A stretch of 23,041 nt of DNA from positions 1-23,041 of the forward strand of contig USFD01000052.1 of the NCBI GenBank assembly GCA_900553885.1. Direction: 5' to 3'. The position numbers and the translations under genes are program-made. Below the pieces are notes generated by a model. It worked only from the letters and a program-made list of their open reading frames with translations, did not search any database and was not told where the DNA came from. The number at the start of each line of letters is the position of its first letter. The stretch's first letter is position 1. The stretch comes from an uncultured Ruminococcus sp. Lineage in GTDB: Bacteria > Bacillota > Clostridia > Lachnospirales > Lachnospiraceae. Shown here piece after piece: positions 8,067-15,839 of the stretch.

Positions 8067-10652
8067 TTACGCCTTACCGAGCTGCTTGCGTCCGCAGCAC
8101 TGTTTGTATTTCTTTCCACTTCCGCACGGACAGGGATCATTGGGATAGATCTTCTTCTCTTCCCGTTTCTTCGGAGCCCGTACAGCAGACTCGTCTTTAT
8201 TTGTTCCCGTCACTTTTGCGACCTCTTCTCTTTCCACCTTCTGTTCTACACGGATATGGAAGAGCGTGCGGATTGTTGTCTCCGCGATGGCATTTGTCAT
8301 GGCGCCGAACATATCATATCCTGTCATCTTGTACTCAACAAGCGGATCTCTCTGTCCGTATGCCTGAAGACCGATTCCCTGACGAAGCTGTTCCATATCA
8401 TCAATATGATCCATCCATCTTGCGTCAATGACTTTCAGAAGAACAACACGTTCCACTTCGCGCAGCTGTTCAGCTTCAGGGAACTCCGCTTCCTTCGCCT
8501 CGTATGCCTTGACTGCCCTCTCTTTGAGAAGATGCTTAAGTTCCTTCTGGTGCATCTTTCTGCACTCTTCTTCCGATGGAACTTCCATCTGGGGGATCTC
8601 ATTATGAAGCGTCAGAGCAAGTCCGTTGATATCCCAGTCATCTACATGTAAATCAGAAGATGCGAACTTATCTGTAATATTCTCCACATATTCTGTGATC
8701 ATATTGTAAATCGTATCGCGCATGCTCTCGCCGTCAAGAACCCGGCGTCTTTCTCCGTAAATAATCTCCCTCTGTTCGTTCATTACCTGATCGTATTCCA
8801 GAAGATTTTTACGAATACCAAAGTTGTTGTTCTCGATCTTCTTCTGTGCTTTTTCAATAGCGCTGGAAAGCATTTTATGCTCAATCTGCTCTCCGTCCGC
8901 AACACCCAGAGCGTTGAATACACTCATCAGACGCTCGGAACCGAACAGACGCATCAGGTCATCTTCCAGAGAAATATAGAAACGGGATTCTCCCGGATCT
9001 CCCTGACGTCCGCTTCGTCCGCGGAGCTGATTATCAATGCGGCGGGACTCGTGCCGTTCCGTACCGATAATTTTCAGACCGCCTGCTTTTCTTGCTTCAT
9101 CATCCAGTTTGATATCCGTACCACGTCCTGCCATATTTGTGGCAATCGTCACTGCACCATGAACACCGGCATCAGCGACAATCTCTGCTTCCTGCTCATG
9201 ATATTTGGCATTCAGAACATTATGTGGAATTCCTTCTTTTTTCAGCATCTTGCTCAGAAGTTCTGATACTTCTATTGTAATAGTACCGACCAGAACCGGC
9301 TGTCCTGTGGCATGTGCATCTTTCACCGCCTGGACAACAGCTTTATATTTTTCTGCTTTCGTCTTATACACCGCATCTTCCAGGTCTTTTCTCTGAACCG
9401 GGACATTGGTGGGAATCTCAACTACATCCATGCCGTAAATGTCACGGAATTCCTTTTCCTCTGTCAGAGCCGTACCTGTCATACCGCTCTTCTTTTCAAA
9501 TTTGTTGAAGAGATTCTGGAAAGTAATGGTAGCCAGGGTCTTGCTTTCCCGTTTTACCTTTACATGTTCCTTGGCCTCAATGGCCTGATGCAGTCCGTCT
9601 GAATACCGGCGTCCCGGCATGATTCGTCCGGTAAACTCATCCACAATCATAACCTCTCCCTCAGGCGTAACCACATAGTCCTGATCCCTGAACATCAGGT
9701 TATGAGCACGCAGGGCAAGGATAATATTGTGCTGGATTTCAAGGTTCTCCGGATCAGCCAGATTATCGATGTGGAAGAATTTCTCCACCTTCTTTACGCC
9801 TTCCTCGGTCAGATTAACTGTCTTTTCTTTCTCACTGACGATAAAGTCTCCGGTCTCCTCGATCTCTTCGCCCATAATCGCGTTCATCTTGGAGAATTCT
9901 CCGCTTGCCTCGCCCCGCTCCAGCTGACGGGCCAGGATATCACAGGCCTCGTATAATTTTGTGGATTTTCCACTCTGGCCGGAAATAATCAGAGGGGTTC
10001 TCGCCTCGTCGATCAGAACAGAGTCAACCTCATCGATAATCGCAAAGTGAAGCCCTCTCTGAACAAGCTGTTCCTTGTAAATAACCATATTGTCCCGAAG
10101 GTAGTCAAATCCCAGCTCATTGTTTGTTACATAAGTAATATCACAATCGTAAGCTGCACGGCGTTCCTTCTTATCCATGCTGTTCAGCACAACACCCACA
10201 GTCAGCCCCAGGAACTCGTGTACTTTTCCCATCCACTCAGCGTCACGTTTTGCCAGATAGTCGTTGACCGTAACGATATGAACGCCCTTTCCTTCCAGAG
10301 CATTCAGGTAAGCCGGAAGAGTAGACACAAGGGTCTTTCCTTCTCCGGTCTTCATCTCGGCAATTCTTCCCTGATGAAGAATAATTCCGCCGATCAGCTG
10401 AACTCTGTAGTGGCGCATGCCCAGGCTGCGGTAAGCTGCCTCCCGGACAACCGCATATGCCTCCGGCAGAAGATCATCCAGAGTTTCTCCTTCTTCCAGC
10501 CGGTCCTTAAACTCTCTTGTCTTTCCCCTGAGTTCTTCATCCGACAGCGCTTTCATCTCCGGTTCCAGTGCCTCGATCCGGTCTACGATAGGATAGATCC
10601 TCTTCAATTCATTTTCACTGTGGGTTCCGAAAATTTTCTCTATAATACCCAT
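8067..10652 (-). CDS. secA: Protein translocase subunit SecA
   Basis: ATPase motor that drives preproteins through SecYEG at the membrane. The protein of 861 residues is full length. It opens with MGIIEKIFGTHSENELK, then Walker A MKTGEGKT at about 100-107 and the DEAD-like IIDEVDSVLIDEART. The second nucleotide-binding fold carries TNMAGRGTDIKL and QLRGRSGRQGDPG. The C-terminus ends in the SEC-C zinc motif CPCGSGKKYKQCC (Cys841, 843, 852, 853), used for SecB or ribosome contact. I chose ATG 10652 for homology, although AAGGAG is 13 bases away. An in-frame TTG at 10661 is 4 bases from that site, so the true start is uncertain by three codons. It heads the secA-prfB-hom-kinase series. Confidence 0.97.
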   Translation of the reverse strand: MGIIEKIFGTHSENELKRIYPIVDRIEALEPEMKALSDEELRGKTREFKDRLEEGETLDDLLPEAYAVVREAAYRSLGMRHYRVQLIGGIILHQGRIAEMKTGEGKTLVSTLPAYLNALEGKGVHIVTVNDYLAKRDAEWMGKVHEFLGLTVGVVLNSMDKKERRAAYDCDITYVTNNELGFDYLRDNMVIYKEQLVQRGLHFAIIDEVDSVLIDEARTPLIISGQSGKSTKLYEACDILARQLERGEASGEFSKMNAIMGEEIEETGDFIVSEKEKTVNLTEEGVKKVEKFFHIDNLADPENLEIQHNIILALRAHNLMFRDQDYVVTPEGEVMIVDEFTGRIMPGRRYSDGLHQAIEAKEHVKVKRESKTLATITFQNLFNKFEKKSGMTGTALTEEKEFRDIYGMDVVEIPTNVPVQRKDLEDAVYKTKAEKYKAVVQAVKDAHATGQPVLVGTITIEVSELLSKMLKKEGIPHNVLNAKYHEQEAEIVADAGVHGAVTIATNMAGRGTDIKLDDEARKAGGLKIIGTERHESRRIDNQLRGRSGRQGDPGESRFYISLEDDLMRLFGSERLMSVFNALGVADGEQIEHKMLSSAIEKAQKKIENNNFGIRKNLLEYDQVMNEQREIIYGERRRVLDGESMRDTIYNMITEYVENITDKFASSDLHVDDWDINGLALTLHNEIPQMEVPSEEECRKMHQKELKHLLKERAVKAYEAKEAEFPEAEQLREVERVVLLKVIDARWMDHIDDMEQLRQGIGLQAYGQRDPLVEYKMTGYDMFGAMTNAIAETTIRTLFHIRVEQKVEREEVAKVTGTNKDESAVRAPKKREEKKIYPNDPCPCGSGKKYKQCCGRKQLGKA

Positions 10653-10681
10653 ATTCAGCAATAAACTCCTTATACTAATTT

Positions 10682-10708
10682 CGGCGCCGCCGGTTGTCCC
10701 GGGCGCCG
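10682..10708 (-). promoter_or_regulatory. GC-rich hairpin in the secA leader
   Basis: A perfect 7-bp stem CGGCGCC/GGCGCCG (10682-10688 with 10702-10708) with a further inner CGG/CCG pairing. It lies in the predicted 5' untranslated region just before the secA Shine-Dalgarno sequence and has no T tract, so it is not a terminator. Role unknown; an mRNA structure affecting secA translation or stability is possible. Confidence 0.5.
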
Positions 10709-10719
10709 CTCTGTTTTTC

Positions 10720-10748
10720 ATTCTAACACTAACCGCCGTCTAATTCAA
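10720..10748 (-). promoter_or_regulatory. Promoter for secA operon, overlapping hisA stop codon
   Basis: Minus-strand -35 TTGAAT (10748-10743), 17-base spacer, -10 TAGAAT (10725-10720). The -35 overlaps the last codons of hisA and the TAG stop. Predicted start near 10713, leader about 60 bases containing the GC hairpin. This argues against a SecA start at the upstream in-frame ATG at 10721. Confidence 0.65.
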
Positions 10749-11513
10749 CAAATTCTTTACGTCACTATAAGGGATTGTTCCTCCAAAGAGATCCAGTGCA
10801 CTTCCAATCGTAAAATCCAGCCTGCCTCCGCTTACCCTTCGAAAGGCCTCCAGATCCGAAAGTGAACCGATCCCTCCGGCATAGGTGACCGGAATTCCCT
10901 TCCACTGTCCGAGCATCTGTACCAGTTCCGATTCCATGCCGGAACCTTTTCCCTCCACGTCAACCCCGTGTATGAGAAACTCGTCACAATAACCGGCCAG
11001 GAGATCCAGTGTTTCCGGCGTTACTTTCATCCGGGTGAACTTCTGCCAGCGATCCGTAACCACATAATAACCATCGTCCTTTTTTCTGCAGCTCAGATCA
11101 AGAACAAGCCGTTTTTTTCCCACCGTATGTACCAGCTTCTCCAGGTTTTCTCTCTGAAAAGTCCCTTCCGAAAAAACATAGGAGGTGACAATTACATGGC
11201 TGGCTCCCGCAGCAAGATATTCCAAAGCATTTTCCGCCGTAATACCTCCTCCGATCTGAAGTCCTCCGGGATACGCTTTCAGCGCATCCAGCGCCTGTTC
11301 TTTTGTCTTTTCATAATATTTTGAGGAAGCAGGATTCAGAAGAATAATATGCCCGCCGCAAAGATGATCTTTTCTGTACATTTCCGCATAAAAAGCTGCT
11401 CCTTTTTCTGAAGAGAAGTTTGTACTTGCACTGTCTCCTTCATCCCGCAGGCTTCCTCCCACAATCTGTTTTACTTTTCCATTATGTATATCAATACAGG
11501 GTCTGAATCTCAT
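10740..11513 (-). CDS. hisA: Phosphoribosylformimino-AICAR ribotide isomerase, eukaryotic HIS6 type
   Basis: Fourth-step histidine enzyme, a TIM barrel that isomerises ProFAR to PRFAR in the cytoplasm. The 257-residue protein resembles yeast HIS6 rather than ordinary bacterial HisA. It has CIDIHNGKVKQIVGGSL at the N-terminus with catalytic Asp8, LQIGGGIT, HVIVTSYVF, LVLDLSCRKKDDG, a WQKFT motif, EFLIHGVDVEGKGSG, TYAGGIGS and a final IGSALDLFGG. These match my memory of the fungal protein segment by segment (TIGRFAM eukaryotic HisA type). ATG 11513 follows AAAGGAG by a good spacing; an in-frame extension upstream has no translation signal. No other his gene is in the window, so it is separate from any his operon. 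Terminator-like hairpins separate it from the lipoprotein gene upstream. Confidence 0.9.
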   Translation of the reverse strand: MRFRPCIDIHNGKVKQIVGGSLRDEGDSASTNFSSEKGAAFYAEMYRKDHLCGGHIILLNPASSKYYEKTKEQALDALKAYPGGLQIGGGITAENALEYLAAGASHVIVTSYVFSEGTFQRENLEKLVHTVGKKRLVLDLSCRKKDDGYYVVTDRWQKFTRMKVTPETLDLLAGYCDEFLIHGVDVEGKGSGMESELVQMLGQWKGIPVTYAGGIGSLSDLEAFRRVSGGRLDFTIGSALDLFGGTIPYSDVKNLLN

Positions 11514-11570
11514 ATGCTTCTCCTTTTCACAAAAATAAAGTTCTGCCCGCAAAGACTTGCTCTCCAGAAG

Positions 11571-11603
11571 CGAAAAGCCAGAACAGATCCCTGATCTGTC
11601 TGG
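11571..11603 (-). terminator. Hairpin terminator after the lipoprotein gene
   Basis: Stem CCAG-ACAGATC with GATCTGT-CTGG (11578-11589 with 11593-11603, one bulged base, 3-base loop). On the minus strand it is followed by CTTTTCGCTT, a modest T-rich tail. It lies 28 bases after the lipoprotein stop and before hisA. Confidence 0.6.
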
Positions 11604-11631
11604 CCATATTCCCTTCTGTCTGCTGGAAGTA

Positions 11632-11994
11632 TCAGTTCGAATCCTTTTTATCTGAATTATCCGTGTCCTTCTGCGGGCCATTGTCCTCGGTCAGATCATC
11701 TGCTGCCTTGTCCACGTCGTCAGTAATCTCATCTGTCACATCATCCACGCCGTCAGTCACATCATCTACGGCATTGTCCAGGACTCCGTCTCCGTCCCGG
11801 TCCCCTCCGGTAGCATCATTCATAGTATCATTTTTCCCACCATCTGTATTATCCGTATTTTTGTCAGTCTTATTCTGGTCCTGCGTGCTCTGATCTGCTC
11901 CGTTATCCGCATTATCCCGGCTGCTGCATGCTGTTGTTCCGAAAAGGACAAAAGCACAGGCAGCCAGCAGCAGAATTTTTTTCATTTTTTTCAT
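11632..11994 (-). CDS. Small, highly acidic lipoprotein, function unknown
   Basis: A 120-residue exported protein. The N-terminus is a lipoprotein signal peptide: KKMKK, a hydrophobic core ILLLAACAFVLFG, and a lipobox ending TTAC with the lipidated Cys23. The mature part is extremely rich in Asp, Asn, Thr and Lys. It contains DRDGDGVLD, which resembles a calcium-binding DxDxDG loop, and then a repetitive helix-like stretch built on V-D-D-V-T-D units (about 75-105). No enzyme domain is recognisable. ATG 11994 follows GGGAG at 8 bases. It sits between a sigma factor gene and hisA, on the same strand, with an inverted repeat over its promoter region and a terminator behind it, so it may be a single-gene unit. 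A surface or spore-envelope role would be guesswork. Confidence 0.85.
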   Translation of the reverse strand: MKKMKKILLLAACAFVLFGTTACSSRDNADNGADQSTQDQNKTDKNTDNTDGGKNDTMNDATGGDRDGDGVLDNAVDDVTDGVDDVTDEITDDVDKAADDLTEDNGPQKDTDNSDKKDSN

Positions 11995-12012
11995 AAGATT
12001 GTCTCCCTTTCC

Positions 12013-12058
12013 ATAAATATTGTAGTACTGTTACTATCTGCATTTTTACAATATTTAT
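12013..12058. repeat. Perfect 12-bp inverted repeat over the lipoprotein promoter region
   Basis: ATAAATATTGTA (12013-12024) and its exact reverse complement TACAATATTTAT (12047-12058), separated by 22 bases. It lies between the sigma-factor stop and the lipoprotein start. On the minus strand the arms contain TTGTAA (12051-12046) and TACAAT (12024-12019), which could be -35 and -10 hexamers with an overlong 21-base spacer. There is no T tract, so a simple terminator is unlikely. A two-site operator or an AT hairpin are the options. Confidence 0.75.
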
Positions 12059-12070
12059 ACAGGGATTTTT

Positions 12071-12922
12071 TCATTTTCCTGCATTTGTACGCAGCTTTTC
12101 CAGCGCTCTGGCTTCGATCTGGCGCACTCTTTCTCTGGTCACATGCAGCTGCTCCCCGATTTCTTCCAGCGTATGGGTTCTGCCGTCATCCAGTCCGTAC
12201 CGCAGCCGGATAACCTGACGTTCCCGGTCATTCAATAATTCCAGAAGCTCCGACACTTCCTCTTTCTGTACGATCTGTTCCATTGCTTCTTCAGGAGTTT
12301 TCTCCGTCCGGTCTTCCACCATATCGCCCAGGCTGTCCTCTCCTGTTTCTCCCACCGGTGTTTCCAGAGAAACCGGATTCTGAAGATAGGTCAGGATATT
12401 CTTTACATCTTCCTCGGATTTATCCCCCAGTTTTGCCGCGATCTCTCCCGGCGTGGCATCCCTTCCCAGGGTCTGCTGCAGTTCTCTGGCGGTTTTCTGT
12501 ACTTTTTTCATATTTTCGGCAACATGAACCGGCACCCGGATTTCCCGGGACTGCTGATCGATCGCACGCATCATAGCTTCTTTAATCCACCAGGCCGCAT
12601 AAGTGGAAAAACGGTTTTCCTTCTGATAGTCAAATTTTTCCGCCGCATGCATCAGTCCCATATTTCCTTCCTGAATCAGATCCAGAAGCGGGACTCCTCT
12701 TCCTTTATAATGCTTTGCCAGGGATACGACCAGTTTCAGATTGCCCTCGGCCAGCCGTTCTCTTGCCGTCTCATCTCCCTGAGCGATCCTTCTGCCCAGT
12801 TCTTTTTCTTCCTCTTCGCTAAGCACAGGGATCTGCCCGATCTCCTGCAGATAAATCTTCAGAGGTTCTGATGTCTCTGCTTCCTGAGGATAATTCGTTA
12901 CCTTTTCTGAATTCTGCGCCAT
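12071..12922 (-). CDS. RpoD-like sigma-70 factor lacking region 1.1
   Basis: A 283-residue sigma-70 family factor that directs RNA polymerase to promoters. Region 1.2 is at about residues 18-50 (EPLKIYLQEIGQIPVLS). Region 2 is at about 55-130, with the core-binding LIQEGNMGLMHAAEKFDYQ, the melting segment FSTYAAWWIKEAMMRAI and the region 2.4/3.0 stretch up to VPVHVAENM. Region 3 follows, and region 4 (220-280) holds the helix-turn-helix TLEEIGEQLHVTRERVRQI. Region 1.1 of the housekeeping factor is absent, which suggests a group 2-type paralogue, but the main rpoD is outside the window and this cannot be proven. ATG 12922 follows AGGAGGA. It is the last gene after dapB and fbp, 31 bases from fbp. 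Confidence 0.92.
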   Translation of the reverse strand: MAQNSEKVTNYPQEAETSEPLKIYLQEIGQIPVLSEEEEKELGRRIAQGDETARERLAEGNLKLVVSLAKHYKGRGVPLLDLIQEGNMGLMHAAEKFDYQKENRFSTYAAWWIKEAMMRAIDQQSREIRVPVHVAENMKKVQKTARELQQTLGRDATPGEIAAKLGDKSEEDVKNILTYLQNPVSLETPVGETGEDSLGDMVEDRTEKTPEEAMEQIVQKEEVSELLELLNDRERQVIRLRYGLDDGRTHTLEEIGEQLHVTRERVRQIEARALEKLRTNAGK

Positions 12923-12953
12923 ATCTTCCTCCTGTGATGTCTCTCTGAAATAC

Positions 12954-14915
12954 TCAGATCTTTTCTGTAATCTCTCCGTTCCGGTATGCGGCAAGCAGAC
13001 GTTCCAGATCTGCAATCTGTTCCCGCAGTTCCCTTCCCGCATCCGTATCTCCTACCAGATACCGGTCATAGACTCTCTGAACTACTGTTGTTTCCGAATG
13101 AATATCCTTTTCATTGGCAATGGCAGCTTCTGTCGATTCAAACGGCTCATGCGCCACAAGGCGGAGACCATAGGAATTGTAAATCAGTGTGTATCCCGCA
13201 ATTCCGGTTTCCTTCTGATACGCCTTTGAAAATCCTCCGTCAATTACCATTACCTTTCCGCCGCATTTGATGGGGCTTTCTCCGTCCTTCCTTTTTACCG
13301 GCACATGCCCGTTTACAATATGCGCTTTTTCCGGATCCAGGCCGAACTCCCGTAGAATACTGTCAATTACCTTCTCATTTTCAAGCAGGAAATAGTAGGG
13401 ATTCTTTTTCTCAATATGAGTCTGTGCATCTTCCAGAAAGCAGCGCTCAAACGTTGCCATCTTATTTTTTCCGAACAGCGGTGAATCCGGATGCAGCCAG
13501 ATAAACCACATAATATCTTTTCCGGCCTGTCTTTCTTTCTCATCCAGGGCAAAAAAGCCTTTCCTGACATAGCTGTCCAGAACATCATAAAGTTCTTTTC
13601 CCCGGTATGTTTTTCCATAAATCTCCACATCTTTCAGGCTTCCATCCTCATTGAGCGGCACGCATCCATGATAGAGCAGGTTGTCATTATACACCTTATA
13701 CAGTCCGCCTTTTGTAAGAAGGAACCGCATATGCTGCTGCAGTTTTTCACAGTTTACAAAGGCATGTTCCAGCCGGTTCATGATTTCTTCTTCTTCCGGG
13801 GTCAGACGGTACGGATCCTCCGGATCAACCGTGGGAAAATTGGTATCCGAAAGAGGATATTCCTTTCCCTCAAGGGTGATCGTCCCTTTCTCATAATTAA
13901 TACGGTGAAGCATGGCCCGGTCTTCCAGATGGAACTCCGGCCGTCTCTGAATAATCTTGCCTTCAACTTTGAACTGAAGTACAGAGATTGCTTTGTGAAT
14001 TCTCAGATTCATCTGCATTTCTTCAGAATCGCTGGCCGCTGTATCGGAAGTGCCCTTAAGCTTAAAGCATACACATGGATCATCTCCGTACACCCGCATG
14101 GCATAGGTTGCCAGCGGAAGAAGATTGATCCCGTATCCATCTTCCAGTATATCCAGATTGCCGTACCGGGCACAGATCCGGATTACATTGACAATACAGC
14201 CTCTCTGTCCGGCAGCTGCACCCATCCACACCACATCATGATTGCCCCACTGAATATCAAGAGAATGATAGGCCATCAGCTTGTCCATGATAATATGCGG
14301 CCCCGGCCCCCTGTCATAGATATCGCCCACAATATGAAGATGGTCTACAACCAGCCGCTGAATCAGTTCTGAAATAGCAATGATAAAGTTTTCCGCCCGT
14401 CCGATACGGATAATTGTAGAAATAATTTCATTATAATAGGACTCTTTGTCCCGCACTTCCGCCTTTTCCGTAATCAGTTCCTCGATCACATAGGCAAAAT
14501 CCTTCGGCAGCGCTTTTCTTACTTTTGATCTGGTATATTTGCTGGCAGCCCGTTTGCTTACTTCAATCAGGAGATACAGGTGCACCCTGTACCAGTCCTC
14601 CATATTTGTCTCGGTCTTTTTGATAATGTCCATCTTTGCCTTCGGATAATAAATCAGGGTTGCAAGCGTTCTTTTATCTCTGGCGCTCATGGTATTGCCG
14701 AAGACTTCATCAATCTTTTTTCTGACGGCGCCCGATCCGTTCTTGAGAACATGGGAAAAAGCTTCATATTCCCCGTGAATATCTGTCAGGAAATGTTCCG
14801 TTCCTTTCGGCAGATTCAGAATCGCCTGAAGATTAATGATTTCTGTAGAAGCAGACGCAATGGTGGGATACAGATCTGACAGCCGTTCCAGATATCTTGT
14901 TTCCAGATCCCTCAT
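12954..14915 (-). CDS. fbp: Fructose-1,6-bisphosphatase, class III
   Basis: Gluconeogenic enzyme that dephosphorylates fructose-1,6-bisphosphate. At 653 residues it matches the large Firmicutes class III type, which is unrelated to the E. coli enzyme and uses a metallophosphatase fold. The metal-binding motifs are split as in the family: DIHGEYEAF with Asp45/His47, GDIYDRGPG at 197-205 and WGNHDVVWMG from 223. NGHVPVKRKDGESPIKC near the C-terminus supplies another conserved His, and VIDGGFSKAYQKETGIAGYTL follows. ATG 14915 is preceded by AAAGGAGA. It starts 31 bases after dapB and ends 31 bases before the sigma gene, so the three appear cotranscribed. In Bacillus this class is activated by phosphoenolpyruvate and repressed by AMP; regulation here is not visible from sequence. 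Confidence 0.97.
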   Translation of the reverse strand: MRDLETRYLERLSDLYPTIASASTEIINLQAILNLPKGTEHFLTDIHGEYEAFSHVLKNGSGAVRKKIDEVFGNTMSARDKRTLATLIYYPKAKMDIIKKTETNMEDWYRVHLYLLIEVSKRAASKYTRSKVRKALPKDFAYVIEELITEKAEVRDKESYYNEIISTIIRIGRAENFIIAISELIQRLVVDHLHIVGDIYDRGPGPHIIMDKLMAYHSLDIQWGNHDVVWMGAAAGQRGCIVNVIRICARYGNLDILEDGYGINLLPLATYAMRVYGDDPCVCFKLKGTSDTAASDSEEMQMNLRIHKAISVLQFKVEGKIIQRRPEFHLEDRAMLHRINYEKGTITLEGKEYPLSDTNFPTVDPEDPYRLTPEEEEIMNRLEHAFVNCEKLQQHMRFLLTKGGLYKVYNDNLLYHGCVPLNEDGSLKDVEIYGKTYRGKELYDVLDSYVRKGFFALDEKERQAGKDIMWFIWLHPDSPLFGKNKMATFERCFLEDAQTHIEKKNPYYFLLENEKVIDSILREFGLDPEKAHIVNGHVPVKRKDGESPIKCGGKVMVIDGGFSKAYQKETGIAGYTLIYNSYGLRLVAHEPFESTEAAIANEKDIHSETTVVQRVYDRYLVGDTDAGRELREQIADLERLLAAYRNGEITEKI

Positions 14916-14946
14916 TCTTTCTCTCCTTTATAAACATAAACTATAA

Positions 14947-15705
14947 TTAAAAGCGAATCACATCTCCCATATCATACATTCCCGGTTCCTGTCCCGCCAG
15001 AAATTTGGCAGCCTCCACTGCTCCCTTTCCAAATACACTCCGGGAATAAGCGCTGTGTTTAAACTCAATAACCTCGTCCGTACCGGCAAAGATCACTTCG
15101 TGATCTCCTACAATGGTTCCCCCTCTGACTGCAGAGATCCCGATCTCATTCTTTTCCCTTTTCTTTCTCACCTGGCTTCTGTCGTATACATAAGTATATT
15201 TGTTGTCAAGAGACGCATTGATGGAATCCGCCAGCGCCAGTGCAGTACCGCTGGGTGCGTCTACTTTCTGATTGTGGTGACGCTCTACCAGTTCAATATC
15301 ATAACCGGCCGGTCCCAGAACCTTTGCCGCCTCTGCAAGAAGTTTCAGCAGAAGATTGATTCCAACAGACATATTTGCAGATTTAAGAACCGGAATCTGC
15401 TGTGAAGCAGTGTTTACTTTTTTCAGCTGTTCCTCTGAAAGTCCTGTTGTACACAGCACAACCGGCAGTTTTTTCTCCACGCAATAGTCAAGAAGACTAT
15501 CCACTGCTCCGGCGTTTGAAAAATCAATCACAACATCCGTATCCACATCACATTTCTCCAGGGAGTCAAACACCGGATAATCATTCGGGACCTCTGTATA
15601 GGTATCCACACCTGCAGAAATAACAGCATTTTCATCATTTTTTACAATCTCTGTAATCATTCTTCCCATTTTTCCGTTGCATCCATGCATCAGTATTTTT
15701 ATCAT
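14947..15705 (-). CDS. dapB: 4-hydroxy-tetrahydrodipicolinate reductase
   Basis: Reduces the cyclic product of DapA to tetrahydrodipicolinate in the lysine and diaminopimelate pathway, feeding both protein and peptidoglycan synthesis. The 252-residue protein has the N-terminal nucleotide-binding GCNGKMGRM (8-16), VVIDFSNAGAV, CTTGLS, and the signature ERHHNQKVDAPSGTAL with His143, His144 and Lys147 as active-site residues. The C-terminus VEAAKFLAGQEPGMYDM is typical. ATG 15705 follows AGGAG. Length and motifs show an intact gene. No dapA is adjacent, so it is separated from the rest of the pathway. It is first in a dapB-fbp-sigma series and lies directly after a terminator for the SSB-like gene. 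Confidence 0.97.
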   Translation of the reverse strand: MIKILMHGCNGKMGRMITEIVKNDENAVISAGVDTYTEVPNDYPVFDSLEKCDVDTDVVIDFSNAGAVDSLLDYCVEKKLPVVLCTTGLSEEQLKKVNTASQQIPVLKSANMSVGINLLLKLLAEAAKVLGPAGYDIELVERHHNQKVDAPSGTALALADSINASLDNKYTYVYDRSQVRKKREKNEIGISAVRGGTIVGDHEVIFAGTDEVIEFKHSAYSRSVFGKGAVEAAKFLAGQEPGMYDMGDVIRF

Positions 15706-15748
15706 TGTCTTTCTCCTCTCTATTTCTGCATTCTGAAATAAAACACAA

Positions 15749-15754
15749 ATTATA
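15749..15754 (-). promoter_or_regulatory. Possible -10 element for dapB-fbp-sigma
   Basis: A perfect TATAAT (15754-15749) immediately follows the T tract of the upstream terminator; the -35 position, TCTCAA at 15777-15772, is poor and lies inside the hairpin. It would give a leader of about 37 bases. Only the -10 is convincing. Confidence 0.35.
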
Positions 15755-15800
15755 AAAAAAGGATATCACATTTGAGAGGTTATCTCAATATATGATATCC
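15754..15800 (-). terminator. Rho-independent terminator of the SSB-like gene
   Basis: Outer stem GGATATCA/TGATATCC (15761-15768 with 15793-15800), inner stem TTGAGA/TCTCAA (15772-15777 with 15783-15788), then seven T on the minus strand. It lies 40 bases after the stop codon of the gene at 15840. Confidence 0.88.
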
Positions 15801-15839
15801 ATTTATTCTTCCCGCATCCGGCTGCCGCCGCACTCCTGT

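Noticed and set aside
8201..10664. Several plus-strand open frames of 60-200 codons antisense to secA
   Set aside because: They have no ribosome binding sites or recognisable domains and are explained by the codon pattern of secA on the other strand.
10653..10721. N-terminal extension of SecA from an ATG at 10721
   Set aside because: That ATG overlaps the predicted -10 element and no Shine-Dalgarno site precedes it; SecA proteins start near MGIIEKIFG.
11514..11681. N-terminal extension of HisA
   Set aside because: It crosses the lipoprotein terminator hairpin and has no family match; HIS6-type proteins start close to CID.
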